Positions 1 through 9,802 of a stretch of DNA of 64,000 nt are shown piece by piece. How positions within the stretch are numbered: the first letter of the stretch is position 1; each line of letters starts with the position of its first letter. The notes under the pieces were generated by a model. That model ran no database searches. It saw only the letters and a list, made by a program, of their open reading frames with translations, and was not told the origin of the DNA. The stretch is from Otariodibacter oris. GTDB taxonomy: Bacteria > Pseudomonadota > Gammaproteobacteria > Enterobacterales > Pasteurellaceae. Position numbers and translations under genes: made by a program. Location of the stretch: assembly GCF_009684715.1 (NCBI RefSeq), contig NZ_CP016604.1, positions 883,262 through 947,261 on the forward strand, given 5' to 3'.

Positions 1-48
1 TAAACCAACACCTGTTGTAGTAGGAATTAAGATAATTGTTCTTGACAT
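1..48 (-). CDS. pta: Phosphate acetyltransferase Pta, N-terminal 16 codons (partial)
   Basis: Only the start of the gene is inside the window. The minus strand reads MSRTIILIPTTTGVGL from an ATG at base 48, which fits the conserved first strand of Pta (MSRxIxLIP...). Pta converts acetyl-CoA and phosphate to acetyl phosphate, the substrate of the acetate kinase encoded just upstream, so this is the usual ackA-pta operon. A GGAAAT stretch upstream of the ATG can serve as a weak ribosome site. The rest of the gene lies before base 1. Confidence 0.85.
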   Translation of the reverse strand, partial: MSRTIILIPTTTGVGL

Positions 49-90
49 AATATTTCCAATAAAGATTAAGTTATAGTATGTAAATAAATT

Positions 91-113
91 AAAAACCTGC
101 CATAAGGCAGGTT
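91..113 (-). terminator. Hairpin with T-run between ackA and pta
   Basis: Perfect 8-bp inverted repeat AACCTGCC/GGCAGGTT with an ATAA loop. On the minus strand it is followed by a short T-rich tract (TTTTTAATTT). It sits in the 79-nt gap after the ackA stop and before the pta start, so it is likely a partial terminator or mRNA-stabilising stem that lowers pta relative to ackA. Confidence 0.6.
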
Positions 114-127
114 ATGAGTATGGAGTC

Positions 128-1330
128 TTATTTAAGCACTAATTCAGCTGTATCTTGAGCAATAACAAGCTCTTCATTTGTTGGAATAACAAACGCACGA
201 TAAGTAGAATCATCAGCAGTAATTTCGCCTGATTTGCCAAAACGTGCTGCTAAATTTTTCTCATCATCTACTTTAATACCGAAAAGTTTTAAATGATTAA
301 GGGCTAGTTCTCTAACTTTTGATGAGTTTTCACCGATTCCACCTGTGAATACAATTGCATCTAGATGATCACCAATGATAGCCATGTAAGAACCAATATA
401 TTTAGCTAAACGATAGCAGAATACATCCATAGCACGTTTTGCTTCGACTTTTTCATCATAGTTATCTTCAGCATAACGACAGTCACTGGTCACTTCAGTT
501 AAACCAAGTAATCCTGATTTTTTAACTAATGTTTTTTCAATTTCTTCAACAGACATACCTAATGTATTGTGCATATAGAAGATAATTGCAGGATCTAAAT
601 CGCCCGAACGAGTCCCCATTACTAAGCCTTCAAGGGGAGTAAAGCCCATTGATGTATCAATACATTTACCATTACTGATTGCAGCAACTGAAGCACCATT
701 TCCTAAGTGACAAGTAATGATATTAGCTTTGTCTGCTTCAATATTTAGTGCTTTTGTGATTTCATGGCTGATGAAATAGTGGCTAGTTCCGTGCATACCA
801 TAACGGCGAACTCCATGTTCCTTATAGAGAGAGTAAGGTAATGCATATAGATATGCTTTTTCAGGCATAGTTTGATGGAAGGCTGTATCGAATACTACAA
901 CATTTTTTTCTTTAAGTTCGGGGAATGCTTTAAATGCTTCTTTAATACCAATTAAATGAGCTGGATTATGAAGCGGTGCAAATTCAGCAGCTTCTTCAAT
1001 TCCTTTAATAACTTCATTTGTTACAATTGTTGATGCAGTATATTTCTCTCCACCATGAACGATACGATGTCCGATGGCACCAATAGCATCTTTTAATTCT
1101 GGTGTTAAAATATTTGAAACAATATAACTTAACGCTTCGCTGTGAGCTGCACCAGCACCAAGATCAGCCGCACCTTTTTCTCCATTTAATTTCCATTTGA
1201 TGCGAGCATCATCAAGATTAAAATTCTCAGCTAAACCTGATAATTTTTCATCACCTGTTGCTGGATCTAGGATGGCAAATTTAAGTGATGAACTACCACA
1301 GTTTAAGATAAGTACTAAATTTTTAGACAT
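128..1330 (-). CDS. ackA: Acetate kinase
   Basis: A cytosolic ATP:acetate phosphotransferase of 400 aa, the normal length for AckA. Visible family signatures: the N-terminal phosphate loop [21 protein letters not shown] with the catalytic Arg, [22 protein letters not shown], the GTRSGDLDP segment with the second active-site Arg, and a C-terminal [12 protein letters not shown]. It makes ATP and acetate from acetyl phosphate and works with Pta, whose first codons follow downstream on the same strand. Upstream there is an FNR-like box (see 1445), which fits a fermentation gene. Function is secure from motifs and context. Confidence 0.97.
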   Translation of the reverse strand: MSKNLVLILNCGSSSLKFAILDPATGDEKLSGLAENFNLDDARIKWKLNGEKGAADLGAGAAHSEALSYIVSNILTPELKDAIGAIGHRIVHGGEKYTASTIVTNEVIKGIEEAAEFAPLHNPAHLIGIKEAFKAFPELKEKNVVVFDTAFHQTMPEKAYLYALPYSLYKEHGVRRYGMHGTSHYFISHEITKALNIEADKANIITCHLGNGASVAAISNGKCIDTSMGFTPLEGLVMGTRSGDLDPAIIFYMHNTLGMSVEEIEKTLVKKSGLLGLTEVTSDCRYAEDNYDEKVEAKRAMDVFCYRLAKYIGSYMAIIGDHLDAIVFTGGIGENSSKVRELALNHLKLFGIKVDDEKNLAARFGKSGEITADDSTYRAFVIPTNEELVIAQDTAELVLK

Positions 1331-1444
1331 AATAAAAAATACCTGATGTTAATTGAATTAAATAGACACATTGATGAATGTGTAAAGACTTTGTATAGAA
1401 TACACTTTTTGTTGTTTAAAATAAATTACTAACAAATTAAAAGA

Positions 1445-1458
1445 TTGAAATACATCAA
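1445..1458. promoter_or_regulatory. Candidate FNR box upstream of ackA
   Basis: TTGAAATACATCAA matches the FNR consensus TTGAT-N4-ATCAA at 9 of 10 fixed positions. It lies 115 bp upstream of the ackA start in an AT-rich 281-bp intergenic region. Anaerobic control of ackA-pta by FNR is known in enterics; binding here is inferred. Confidence 0.45.
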
Positions 1459-1551
1459 ATTTTAACAAATTAGCAACAAATATAAAGGATAAGAACAATA
1501 ATTTGATTGCTATATGAACACTGATATTGGCATCATTTTCTTTAATGCAAG

Positions 1552-1601
1552 CGGTCTGTTAAAAAATATTTTTTACAAAAAGTACTAATTAACCTACCGC
1601 T
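1552..1601 (-). terminator. Paired uptake-signal cores downstream of queF
   Basis: AAGCGGT at 1552 and ACCGCTT at about 1595 face each other, with an A/T-rich AAAAAATATTTTTT palindrome between them. Inverted uptake-signal pairs often act as terminators in this family. Here the stem is short and the loop long, so the call is tentative. Confidence 0.35.
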
Positions 1602-1611
1602 TTATGTCAAT

Positions 1612-2451
1612 TTATTGTCTAGCAAGTCTCACATTCGTTGGTGCTTGTTCAAAATTGGAGCGAAATGGGTTGATATCTAATCCACCTCTGCGAGTATAGC
1701 GAGCATAGACAGTTAGCTTCTCGGGGTGAGCAAACTCCATTAAATCGCAAAAAATTCTTTCGACACATTGCTCGTGAAATTCATTATGCTGTCTAAAAGA
1801 AACAAGATAGCGTAATAATTTTTCTTGATCGATTTGCTTACCAACATAGTGAATTTGTATACTTCCCCAATCGGGTTGGTTTGTAATCAAACAGTTTGAT
1901 TTCAACAAATGGCTCACTAAGGTTTCTTCAATAATATGATCACTAGTACCATTTGCAAGAATATGACGATCAAACTCGTAATTTGCTATTTCAATATCTT
2001 GTGAATCAATACATTGACCGCTGAAATGAGCAATCTGTTCTGATTGATATTGATCTAAGCGTTTTAAGATAACTTCAACTTTTCCTTCTGCACAGAGCGA
2101 TAAGTCGGTTTGTATTGTCGCTTGCACTTCCTGAAAACTAGTAAATTTTGTCTGATTAAAACTGTTCAAATAGAGTTTAAAACTTTTGGATTCAATTAAA
2201 TTTTTGCTCGTGTAATCAATAAAAATATCGGCAATCGCCACTTGAGGAACACCTTTGCTATTAAGCCAAGAGATTTCATAGGCAGTCCATAAATCGACAC
2301 CCTTTGTGAATGGTTGCTGTGCTGTTATGCCAAGCTGATCACGATTTAATTGTCGAGGCACACCTTGTAATAGTTGGGGATTATAGCTTGTTGCGTATTC
2401 TGTTGATTGCCCTAATTTTAATGCCGTTAGGCTTTTATCTTGATAATCCAT
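1612..2451 (-). CDS. queF: NADPH-dependent 7-cyano-7-deazaguanine reductase QueF
   Basis: Reduces preQ0 to preQ1 in queuosine synthesis. The 279-aa length matches the long, two-domain (E. coli-like) form. The QueF motif [15 protein letters not shown] is at residues 87-101. The catalytic Cys is C187 in [11 protein letters not shown], with the partner Asp at D194. Both are present, so the enzyme should be active. It is monocistronic here, facing ackA in tandem. A TATAAT-type -10 (2522-2527, minus strand) lies about 70 bp upstream. I did not see a convincing preQ1 aptamer in the leader. Confidence 0.96.
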   Translation of the reverse strand: MDYQDKSLTALKLGQSTEYATSYNPQLLQGVPRQLNRDQLGITAQQPFTKGVDLWTAYEISWLNSKGVPQVAIADIFIDYTSKNLIESKSFKLYLNSFNQTKFTSFQEVQATIQTDLSLCAEGKVEVILKRLDQYQSEQIAHFSGQCIDSQDIEIANYEFDRHILANGTSDHIIEETLVSHLLKSNCLITNQPDWGSIQIHYVGKQIDQEKLLRYLVSFRQHNEFHEQCVERIFCDLMEFAHPEKLTVYARYTRRGGLDINPFRSNFEQAPTNVRLARQ

Positions 2452-2521
2452 AAGTTGTCTTTCTGTGTCAGAGTTGAATTATGAAATACAGCGAAAGCTC
2501 ACATATTAATATATAATGCTA

Positions 2522-2527
2522 ATTATA
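2522..2527 (-). promoter_or_regulatory. Putative -10 element of queF
   Basis: TATAAT on the minus strand about 70 bp upstream of the queF ATG, in an AT-rich divergent region shared with the methyltransferase gene. The -35 is not distinct. Confidence 0.35.
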
Positions 2528-2705
2528 GCATGCTTTTAAAATTAATTTTTGATTAAATAATTTCATTCCTATTAAACGATCGCTTATTCAGGCTATTTGT
2601 ATTCCTTAATATTTCGAATAATTTTGATTTAGTTAAAAATACGTATATTTTTTGTGAAGTATAATACCTGATAAATTTAGTCAACTATTTTTAGAAGGGT
2701 AGAGT

Positions 2706-3461
2706 ATGAAAAAAGATGAAGTTGGACATAATTTTCTTGCTAGATTAGGTAAAACTCGGTTACGCCCCGGTGGTAAGAAAGCAACAGATTGGTTGATCCA
2801 ACAGGGGCAATTTTCTGCTGATAAGAAAATTTTAGAAGTCGCTTGTAATATGGGGACAACGGCAATTGGTCTTGCTAAACAGTTTGGCTGTCATATTGAA
2901 GGGGTGGATTTAGACGAGAATGCGCTAGAAAAAGCACGTAAAAATATTAGTCAAAATGGATTAGACGATAAAATTCATGTGCAAAGAGCCAATGCGATGA
3001 AATTGCCTTTTGAGGATAATACTTTTGATGTTGTTATCAATGAAGCAATGCTCACAATGCTGCCAGTGCCAGCAAAAAGTAAAGCGATTCAGGAATATTA
3101 TCGAGTATTAAAACCCAATGGAGTTTTGCTTACTCACGATGTGATGCTAACTGAAAATGCAGATGAAAATATCATTCAAGAATTGAGAGCTGCGATCAAT
3201 ACAACCGTGAGTCCGCTCACAAAAACAGATTGGCAATCTTTATTCAAAAATGAAGGCTTTTCAGATATAGAAAGTTTTTCGGGTGATATGACCTTATTAT
3301 CTCCGACGGGAATGATTCGAGATGAAGGTTTAGCGGGAACGATGAAGATCATTAAAAATGCATTGAAATCAGAAAATTTCCCGATCTTTAAAAAGATGTT
3401 TAAGATTTTTAATGATCCCAATAAAAAATTGAATTTTATTGCAGTGTGCAGTAAAAAATAA
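2706..3461 (+). CDS. Class I SAM-dependent methyltransferase, substrate unknown
   Basis: A 251-aa single-domain Rossmann methyltransferase of the Methyltransf_11 type. Motif I is ILEVACNMGTTAIGLA (about 42-57), with Asn in place of the usual second Gly. Motif II is the acidic VDLDENAL, followed by ANAMKLPFEDNTFDVV (about 97-112) and the motif IV region. The N-terminal GHNFLARLGKTRLRPGGKKAT is typical of small-molecule methyltransferases related to UbiE, but no substrate can be named. Good Shine-Dalgarno AGAAGGG before the ATG. It is monocistronic and ends at a strong bidirectional terminator. Confidence 0.8.
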   Translation: MKKDEVGHNFLARLGKTRLRPGGKKATDWLIQQGQFSADKKILEVACNMGTTAIGLAKQFGCHIEGVDLDENALEKARKNISQNGLDDKIHVQRANAMKLPFEDNTFDVVINEAMLTMLPVPAKSKAIQEYYRVLKPNGVLLTHDVMLTENADENIIQELRAAINTTVSPLTKTDWQSLFKNEGFSDIESFSGDMTLLSPTGMIRDEGLAGTMKIIKNALKSENFPIFKKMFKIFNDPNKKLNFIAVCSKK

Positions 3462-3479
3462 TTTTAATAATAAATAGAT

Positions 3480-3531
3480 AGCGGTGAGTTCAGTCTTAAA
3501 ATTTGCAATATTTAATACTGAACTCACCGCT
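3480..3531. terminator. Bidirectional terminator (15-bp perfect stem)
   Basis: AGCGGTGAGTTCAGT and ACTGAACTCACCGCT form a perfect 15-bp stem with a 22-nt A/T-rich loop. It lies between the convergent methyltransferase (+) and symporter (-) genes. The stem starts with an uptake-signal-like AGCGGT core, a common terminator design in Pasteurellaceae. Confidence 0.7.
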
Positions 3532-3553
3532 CGTATTTTCAGGAGTTATTAAC

Positions 3554-4924
3554 TTATCCCTCAATTAATCCTTGTTTTAATCTATCAAAATAACTTCTTG
3601 TTTCCGCAACAACAATATGACGCAAACCAACTAGTGCAACTAAGTTCGGGAATGCCATTAGTCCATTAAAAATATCAGCAAGTATCCAAATTGTGCTGAG
3701 TTGAATGAACGGGGCAACAGCAATTAAACAGATAAATACGATACGATAGAGTTTAATTCCTTTGGTTCTGCCACCTGATAAATAAACGAAACAACGTTCT
3801 CCGTAATAGCACCAACCAAGAATAGTCGTAAAGGCAAAGAAAACTAAACCAATCGTTACAATTAATGCCCCGACTGAGCTTGCAAGTCCTTGTGAATAAG
3901 CAAGGTTAGTTAGGGCTGCACCTTCTTCCGCACCTTGCCATGTACCTGTTAAAACAATCACTAGACCTGTCATTGTACAAACGATGATAGTATCAAGGAA
4001 TGTTCCCGTCATTGAGATTAAACCTTGACGTACTGGCTCATTGGTATGTGCTGCTGCAGCAGCGATTGGTGCACTACCTAGCCCTGCTTCATTTGAGAAG
4101 ATCCCTCTTGCTACACCAGATTGAATAGCTTGCATTACAGTGAATCCTAATGCTCCACCGATAGCAGATTCAGGATTAAATGCGGCTTCAACAATAAATA
4201 GAAGAGTACTTGGTAATTTGTCAAAATTTAATCCTAAAATAAGTAGAGATGCACAGACATAGGCAATCGCCATAAATGGTACGATTACGCTTGCGATTTT
4301 AGAAATACGTTTCACACCACCAAGAATAATCGCAGCAACGATGACGGTGAGGACGATTGCTGTGATTGAAATAGGAATATTGAATGTGTCATTTAATGCT
4401 GCTGTGATTCCATTTACTTGAGGAAAGGTACCAATTCCAAATAGCGCGACTAGCACACCAAAGATGGCAAACAGTTTTGCTAACCATTTCCATTTTTGAC
4501 CCATACCAAGTTCAATGTAATACATTGGTCCACCGGCGATAAATCCATCTTTATCCTTTGTTCTAAATTTAAGCGCAAGCATGGATTCAGCATATTTGGT
4601 TGCCATGCCAAATAAGGCTATTAGCCACATCCAAAATAAAGCACCAGGTCCACCCGCTTGGATTGCTGTCGCTACTCCAATTATATTTCCTGTACCAATG
4701 GTGGCAGCGATTGCAGTAGAAAGTGCTGCAAAAGCCGAAATATCGCCAGATTGATTCTTGCCTTTTTCAGGTTTAAACATATAAACAAAGGCTTTAGGTA
4801 AATGGATAAATTGAAGTAATTTTAATTGGATAGTGAAATAAACGCCTACTCCAGAGAGTAAGATAATAAGCGGGGCACCCCACACAATATTGTCTATTGA
4901 ATTAAGAATTGAGTCGATTGACAT
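3554..4924 (-). CDS. Sodium:alanine/glycine symporter, AGCS family
   Basis: A polytopic inner-membrane transporter of about 456 aa. The chosen start is the ATG at 4924 (MSIDSILNSIDNIVWG), preceded by GAGGAACAAAA; the longer frame to 4981 adds a non-conserved leader. AGCS signatures include GDISAFAALSTAIAATIGTGNI, GGPGALFWMW, the long FRTKDKDGFIAGGPMYYIELGMG segment and GVARGIFSNEAGLGSAPIAAAAAHT. The family imports Ala or Gly with Na+. The tandem glycine riboswitch directly upstream argues for glycine as a physiological substrate. Confidence 0.93.
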   Translation of the reverse strand: MSIDSILNSIDNIVWGAPLIILLSGVGVYFTIQLKLLQFIHLPKAFVYMFKPEKGKNQSGDISAFAALSTAIAATIGTGNIIGVATAIQAGGPGALFWMWLIALFGMATKYAESMLALKFRTKDKDGFIAGGPMYYIELGMGQKWKWLAKLFAIFGVLVALFGIGTFPQVNGITAALNDTFNIPISITAIVLTVIVAAIILGGVKRISKIASVIVPFMAIAYVCASLLILGLNFDKLPSTLLFIVEAAFNPESAIGGALGFTVMQAIQSGVARGIFSNEAGLGSAPIAAAAAHTNEPVRQGLISMTGTFLDTIIVCTMTGLVIVLTGTWQGAEEGAALTNLAYSQGLASSVGALIVTIGLVFFAFTTILGWCYYGERCFVYLSGGRTKGIKLYRIVFICLIAVAPFIQLSTIWILADIFNGLMAFPNLVALVGLRHIVVAETRSYFDRLKQGLIEG

Positions 4925-5044
4925 TGATTTTGTTCCTCGTAAAAACTGCTTACAAGGAAAGAAAAGTAGAATGGACAACAAGCGGTAAGTTCTTGCTTGT
5001 TTTTTGCAAAATCGTACACGCTTTTATTTTTTGAATTTCACTTT

Positions 5045-5295
5045 TCTCCCCTGTCCTTTTGCCTGAGCGTTTCACTATTTTATGGGTTGAACATAAAATA
5101 ACTTGCGCCTTCGGCGTCCACTTTCTATTGCTAACTGCAACTAATTCTCTTACTTAGCTACTTAGCTTAGATTGGATCTCTCCAAGGGTTCGTCCAATAG
5201 CTGTCCTTGCTGTTGCACCTGAAAGATTTTTCCTCGTCGGTGTAGAGTCATTTCTCCACTCTCCAGCTATCTTCATCCGAACTGATCTCTTTTAT
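5045..5295 (-). promoter_or_regulatory. Tandem glycine riboswitch controlling the symporter
   Basis: Read on the minus strand, two gcvT-type aptamers follow each other. Aptamer 1 has GGAGAG, ACACCGACGAGG, AGGTGCAACAGC and AAGGACAG. Aptamer 2 has GGAGAGATCC, GCGCCGAAGGCGC, AAACGCTCAGGCAAAAGGACAG. The order GGAGAG ... CCGA(C/A)G ... CAGG ... GGACAG is the glycine aptamer core. It lies in the leader about 120 nt upstream of the symporter ATG. In related bacteria this architecture regulates glycine uptake or cleavage. Boundaries are approximate. Confidence 0.9.
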
Positions 5296-5447
5296 AAAAA
5301 AGAGGTGCGAATTTTAACAACTATATAAAAATCGTCAAGAGTAACTGTGTTTTGTATCAGCAATTTAGCTTGATATGTTTTGGCAGAATCCTAAAAATAA
5401 TGGTAGGATAAAGAAAATTTTTTAATTCAATGTCACCAATAATCCAG

Positions 5448-6374
5448 ATGAAAGAAACCTTACGCATTGCAACTCGTCAAAGCCCATTAGCGTTATGGCA
5501 AGCAAATTTTGTCAAAAATGCTTTAGAAAAACACTTTCCAGAACTCTCTGTTGAATTGGTGACAATGGTGACTAAAGGTGACATTATTCTTGATACACCA
5601 TTAGCAAAAATTGGTGGTAAAGGATTATTTGTTAAAGAATTGGAATTAGCTTTATTAGAGAATCGAGCAGATTTAGCTGTACATTCAATGAAAGATGTTC
5701 CGATGAATTTTCCTGATGGATTAGGGTTAGCTATCATTTGTGAGCGAGAAGATCCAAGAGATGCTTTTGTATCCAATAGTTATAAATCATTAGATGAATT
5801 ACCTGAAGGAGCAATTGTTGGCACTTCTAGTTTACGTCGTCAATGTCAAATTATGGCTAGATATCCTCATTTAATCGTTAAATCATTACGAGGTAATGTG
5901 GGGACTCGATTGAGTAAATTAGATAATGGTGAGTATGATGCTATCATTCTTGCCTCTGCGGGACTAATTCGTTTGGGATTAGAAGAGCGAGTAGCCAGTT
6001 TTCTTTCTATTGAACAATCTTTACCAGCAGTCGGACAAGGTGCAGTCGGGATTGAAACAAGAGAAAATGATGAACGTGTTTTGAAATATCTTCGTGTGCT
6101 TCATCATCCAGAAACCGCTTGCCGAGTTATTGCAGAACGGGCTATGAATGCTCGTTTGCAAGGTGGATGTCAAGTGCCAATAGGTGGATTTGCTGAATTA
6201 AAAGATAATAAAATTTATTTGAAGGCATTGGTGGGCTCATTAGATGGATCTTCTATTATTCAGGCTGATGGTATAGCGTCACTAAATAGTGCAGAGCAAT
6301 TAGGTATGAATGTTGCTGATAAATTATTAGCCCAAGGCGCTGACAAAATTTTAAAGGAAGTTTATCAAGATTAA
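5448..6374 (+). CDS. hemC: Hydroxymethylbilane synthase (porphobilinogen deaminase)
   Basis: Condenses four porphobilinogens to hydroxymethylbilane in haem synthesis; cytosolic. About 308 aa from the ATG at 5448 ([19 protein letters not shown]), where family members begin. An in-frame ATG at 5430 adds six unconserved residues and has no ribosome site. Motifs: [44 protein letters not shown], and [11 protein letters not shown] carrying the Cys that holds the dipyrromethane cofactor. First gene of hemC-hemD-hemX-hemY with gaps of 3, 30 and 3 nt. Confidence 0.97.
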   Translation: MKETLRIATRQSPLALWQANFVKNALEKHFPELSVELVTMVTKGDIILDTPLAKIGGKGLFVKELELALLENRADLAVHSMKDVPMNFPDGLGLAIICEREDPRDAFVSNSYKSLDELPEGAIVGTSSLRRQCQIMARYPHLIVKSLRGNVGTRLSKLDNGEYDAIILASAGLIRLGLEERVASFLSIEQSLPAVGQGAVGIETRENDERVLKYLRVLHHPETACRVIAERAMNARLQGGCQVPIGGFAELKDNKIYLKALVGSLDGSSIIQADGIASLNSAEQLGMNVADKLLAQGADKILKEVYQD

Positions 6375-6377
6375 TTT

Positions 6378-7130
6378 ATGAATGTATTAGTCACTCGTCC
6401 AGATATTAGAGGTAAACAGCTAGTTGAATTATTGGAAAAAGAAAATATTTTTGCAATTCAACAGCCTTTATTTACTGTAGAGGTAGGAAAAGAGTTAACT
6501 CAGCTTCCTTCTATCTTATCTAGATTAAAGTCAGGTGATTATGTCTTCGCCGTGTCTAAAAATGCGATTGATTTTGCTACGCGTACTTTATCTGATACGG
6601 GATTTTCTTGGCGAGGTGATTTACATTATTTTGCAGTAGGAAAAATGTCAGCAGCATATTTTGCTGGTAAAATCGGCAGAGCTGTTCGCTATCCAATAGT
6701 TTCAGAAACGAGTGAAGGATTATTGGATTTGCCTGAAATGCAAATATTATCTGATAAAAATATAGTTATATTACGAGCAGATACTGGTAGAGATTATTTT
6801 GCAAATGAAGCCATTAGCCGAGGAGCAGTGGTTCAATCACTTGAATGTTACCGACGCATAGGATTAAATGATGAGCTTAAACAGAGGTTAAGTTTATCAA
6901 AAAGGGCTGGAATTGATACAATTGTGGTAACTAGTGTGGAAATTTTGAACATGTTAGTTGAATTTACACAAAAGATAGATCATGATTGGTTACTTAATTG
7001 CAAATTAATTGTTGTTAGTCCTAGAATTGCAAAAGAAGCGGAAAAACTAGGGTGGATGGTAGATCATATAGCCATTTCATATAATGCAGATAATCAGAGC
7101 TTATTGAATACGATTTTAAACAAAGAATAA
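6378..7130 (+). CDS. hemD: Uroporphyrinogen-III synthase
   Basis: Cyclises and inverts ring D of hydroxymethylbilane to give uroporphyrinogen III. 250 aa, normal for HemD. The family is poorly conserved; support comes from the N-terminal VLVTRP, the two-domain alpha/beta pattern, VVTSVEILNMLVE (TSxxG/E-type segment, about 177-190), the VVSPRIAKEAEKLG segment, and its position 3 nt after hemC. The start ATG follows the hemC stop directly, so translation is probably coupled. Confidence 0.92.
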   Translation: MNVLVTRPDIRGKQLVELLEKENIFAIQQPLFTVEVGKELTQLPSILSRLKSGDYVFAVSKNAIDFATRTLSDTGFSWRGDLHYFAVGKMSAAYFAGKIGRAVRYPIVSETSEGLLDLPEMQILSDKNIVILRADTGRDYFANEAISRGAVVQSLECYRRIGLNDELKQRLSLSKRAGIDTIVVTSVEILNMLVEFTQKIDHDWLLNCKLIVVSPRIAKEAEKLGWMVDHIAISYNADNQSLLNTILNKE

Positions 7131-7160
7131 GTCTTAACTTACATAAAATAGGTGGGAACT

Positions 7161-8552
7161 ATGTCGAAACAGACTAAAAAACAGAAAATGATTGATTCAG
7201 AGCAAACTCAAGATGTGGAATCAATGGCTTCAGACATGATTGTGGAGGAGCCTGATGTCAACTCCGCCGATGATATCAAAGAAGCATTAGATAAGAGTGT
7301 TGACGCATCTAAAAAGAGAGTCGATCTTAATGAAGCTCAACCTATAGAACCTGAAAAAAAACAAAAATCAGGAGGTAAGGCGATCGCGATCTTGGCTTTA
7401 TTGGTTGCATTAGGTGTTGGTGGAGTAGGTTATTATTGCGTAAGCCAAAAATATTCCGAAGTCCAACAACAGATACAAGCTTTACAGCAAAGTGTAGGGC
7501 AAGTTAAAGAATCTGTTTCTGCAACTACTAATAGTAGTTCTTCAGCTGATACCGTCTTACGATCTTTGGAAAGTGAACAAGCTAAAATTTCAAAGTTATC
7601 AGGTGATTATCAAAAAGCATTAGATAAAATCGCTCAACTAGAAAGAACTCAAGATACTTATAGCCAACAAATTACTGGATTACAATCACAGTTAGAGAAA
7701 GTTGTCAGCTTACCAGAGAAGAGTAAGTCACTCGTACTATTATCTGATGCAGACTTCTTGTTGAATAATGCATTACGTAAAATGGTTTTAGATAATGACA
7801 TTGAAACAACAAAAAATTTGTTAGTTGAAGCTGATAATGTTTTAAGTCAAACAACAGATCCTAAAGTATTTACAATAAGAGAAGCGATTAAAACTGATTT
7901 AAATCAGCTATCAAATATTAATAGCGTTGATCAAAATAGTATCATGCAACGCTTAGGGCAATTGGCAAATATGTTAGATGATATGCCAATGTTGGATACC
8001 ACAGATCCTAATTTAGTTGATAATGGTGATGTAAGTGACTCTATTGAAGATTGGGAAAAGAATCTTGAAAAGAGTGCGAATTCATTCTTAAATCGTTTTA
8101 TTCGTGTAAGTGATAAAAATAAAGCGACAGATAAGGTTTTCATTGCGCCAAATCAAGAAATTTATTTACGTGAAAATATTCGTTTACGTTTACAAATAGC
8201 ATTATTAGCAGTACCTCGTCAGCAAAATGATCTTTATAAACGTTCATTAGGTATGGTGAGTACTTGGGTAAGAAGTTATTTTGATGTAAATAATACAACG
8301 GTCAAGAGTTTCTTGAATGAACTTGAATCTTTAATGGATCAATCAATTTATATTGATGCACCAAGTACCTTAAGAAGTTTAACTTTGTTAGATAAAACCC
8401 TTGATAAAGATTCATCGTCAATAGAAAAGGTTAATCTTGAAGTTGATAAAGAATTAGATGGGGGTTCAGAGGTTCAAGAGCAACAAAAAAACGATTCATC
8501 CTCAGCGACTGAGCAACCAGTAAATGAAGAATCAGCACAAGAGGAGAAATAA
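7161..8552 (+). CDS. hemX: HemX-like inner-membrane protein
   Basis: About 463 aa. The ATG at 7161 has the ribosome site GGTGGGA; a GTG at 7152 is in frame but lies inside that site. The protein has an acidic cytoplasmic N-terminus, one membrane segment (AIAILALLVALGVGGVGYYC, about 74-93), then a long periplasmic region rich in heptads and Gln (coiled coil) and the conserved HemX domain ending in an acidic, low-complexity tail. Often labelled uroporphyrinogen methyltransferase, but no SAM-binding motif is visible, so I do not assign an enzyme activity. It is a scaffold candidate in the haem operon. Confidence 0.88.
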   Translation: MSKQTKKQKMIDSEQTQDVESMASDMIVEEPDVNSADDIKEALDKSVDASKKRVDLNEAQPIEPEKKQKSGGKAIAILALLVALGVGGVGYYCVSQKYSEVQQQIQALQQSVGQVKESVSATTNSSSSADTVLRSLESEQAKISKLSGDYQKALDKIAQLERTQDTYSQQITGLQSQLEKVVSLPEKSKSLVLLSDADFLLNNALRKMVLDNDIETTKNLLVEADNVLSQTTDPKVFTIREAIKTDLNQLSNINSVDQNSIMQRLGQLANMLDDMPMLDTTDPNLVDNGDVSDSIEDWEKNLEKSANSFLNRFIRVSDKNKATDKVFIAPNQEIYLRENIRLRLQIALLAVPRQQNDLYKRSLGMVSTWVRSYFDVNNTTVKSFLNELESLMDQSIYIDAPSTLRSLTLLDKTLDKDSSSIEKVNLEVDKELDGGSEVQEQQKNDSSSATEQPVNEESAQEEK

Positions 8553-8555
8553 ATT

Positions 8556-9797
8556 ATGCTTAGAGTTCTCTTTTTAATGCTATTAGTGTTAGCTGGTTTG
8601 ATTTTGGGACCTTATATTTCAGGTAACCAAGGCTATGTCCGTATCGAAACAGCAACAAAAGTTTTTGAGATGAGTATTGTGATGCTTGTTGTTTTTTTTG
8701 CTGTACTCATGGCTGTTGTCTATTTAATTGAATGGGTTGTTACAAGATTTTTCCGTTTGAGCAGAAATTCTTATCAATGGATGGGAAATCGTAGACGTAA
8801 AAAAGCTCAAAAACAAACTCTTCAAGGTTTAATGAAAATGACCGAGGGAGATTATTCAAAAGCTGAGAAGTTAATTGGACGAAATGCAAAACACTCAGAT
8901 GAACCAATCTTAAATTTTATTAAGGCAGCTGAAGCTGCGCAGGAAAAAGGTGATGATCTTTCTGCGAATAAATACTTGATTGAAGCATCTAAATTAGGTG
9001 GTCAAAATAATGTTGCTGTCGAATTAGCTCGTACTCGTTTATTACTTAAACAAGGAAAATTACCAGCTGCACGTAGTGCGATTGATAGCCTGCTAGTTTT
9101 AGCACCAAGTAATGTTGATGCAATGAGATTAGCAATTGGCATTTATTTAGAGTCTAAGGCATATAAGGCATTAGATGAGTTGTTAGATAATATTGGACAA
9201 CGTAGTTTCTTGTCATCGGAAGAGTATGAAGCATTAGAGAAACAAGCCGATGATGGTCTCTTAGATGAAATTATGAATGAAGATGGTCAGGAAGGATTGT
9301 TAACTTGGTGGGAAAATCAACCGAGCCGCCGTCGTCGTTCAGTGTATGTCAGAACTGCGTTAATTAAACGTTTGTTAGATACAGACGACCACCAATCTGC
9401 TGCTGATATTGCATTTGAAACAGTCAAGAAGTTCGAAGATGAGCAGTTACAAGGCGTCTTTGATCAATTAACCCGTCTTCAAGCTGAAGAAAACTCTAAA
9501 TTAGTTAAGTTATTAATTAAACGTCATAAAAAAGCGAGTGAGCATTATAGCGATGATTATGCAAGAGCATTAGGTTATATCTATGCACGTGAAGGTTTAT
9601 TTGATAAAGCTAGGGAATATTTAGAACAAGCTCTAGCACATAAAGAATGTACCGTAAATGATCGTGTTATGGCATTGTATGTTGCTGAACAACTTAATGA
9701 TGTAGAATTAATTACAAGCATTAAGTCCGATAATTTGAAAGAAATGTGTATTGAGCCTAAGCCAGTAGCTCCAGCTCTTCCATTGAAAGATAATTAA
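8556..9797 (+). CDS. hemY: HemY, TPR-containing haem-operon membrane protein
   Basis: 413 aa with two N-terminal membrane segments (about 2-22 and 39-60), then a helical TPR-type cytoplasmic domain. Recognisable pieces are SRNSYQWMGNRRRKKAQKQT, GLMKMTEGDYSKAEKLI, and AREYLEQAL near the end. HemY belongs to the YhjC/HemY_N family; its role in late haem synthesis in gammaproteobacteria is not settled. It lies 3 nt after hemX and is last in the operon, followed by a clear terminator. Confidence 0.9.
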   Translation: MLRVLFLMLLVLAGLILGPYISGNQGYVRIETATKVFEMSIVMLVVFFAVLMAVVYLIEWVVTRFFRLSRNSYQWMGNRRRKKAQKQTLQGLMKMTEGDYSKAEKLIGRNAKHSDEPILNFIKAAEAAQEKGDDLSANKYLIEASKLGGQNNVAVELARTRLLLKQGKLPAARSAIDSLLVLAPSNVDAMRLAIGIYLESKAYKALDELLDNIGQRSFLSSEEYEALEKQADDGLLDEIMNEDGQEGLLTWWENQPSRRRRSVYVRTALIKRLLDTDDHQSAADIAFETVKKFEDEQLQGVFDQLTRLQAEENSKLVKLLIKRHKKASEHYSDDYARALGYIYAREGLFDKAREYLEQALAHKECTVNDRVMALYVAEQLNDVELITSIKSDNLKEMCIEPKPVAPALPLKDN

Positions 9798-9802
9798 ATG
9801 AT

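Noticed and set aside
2452-2560. preQ1 riboswitch in the queF leader
   Set aside because: No C-rich preQ1-I loop or matching stem was found.
5430-5447. Upstream start for hemC
   Set aside because: The added residues are not conserved and no ribosome site precedes the ATG at 5430; 5448 fits the family start.
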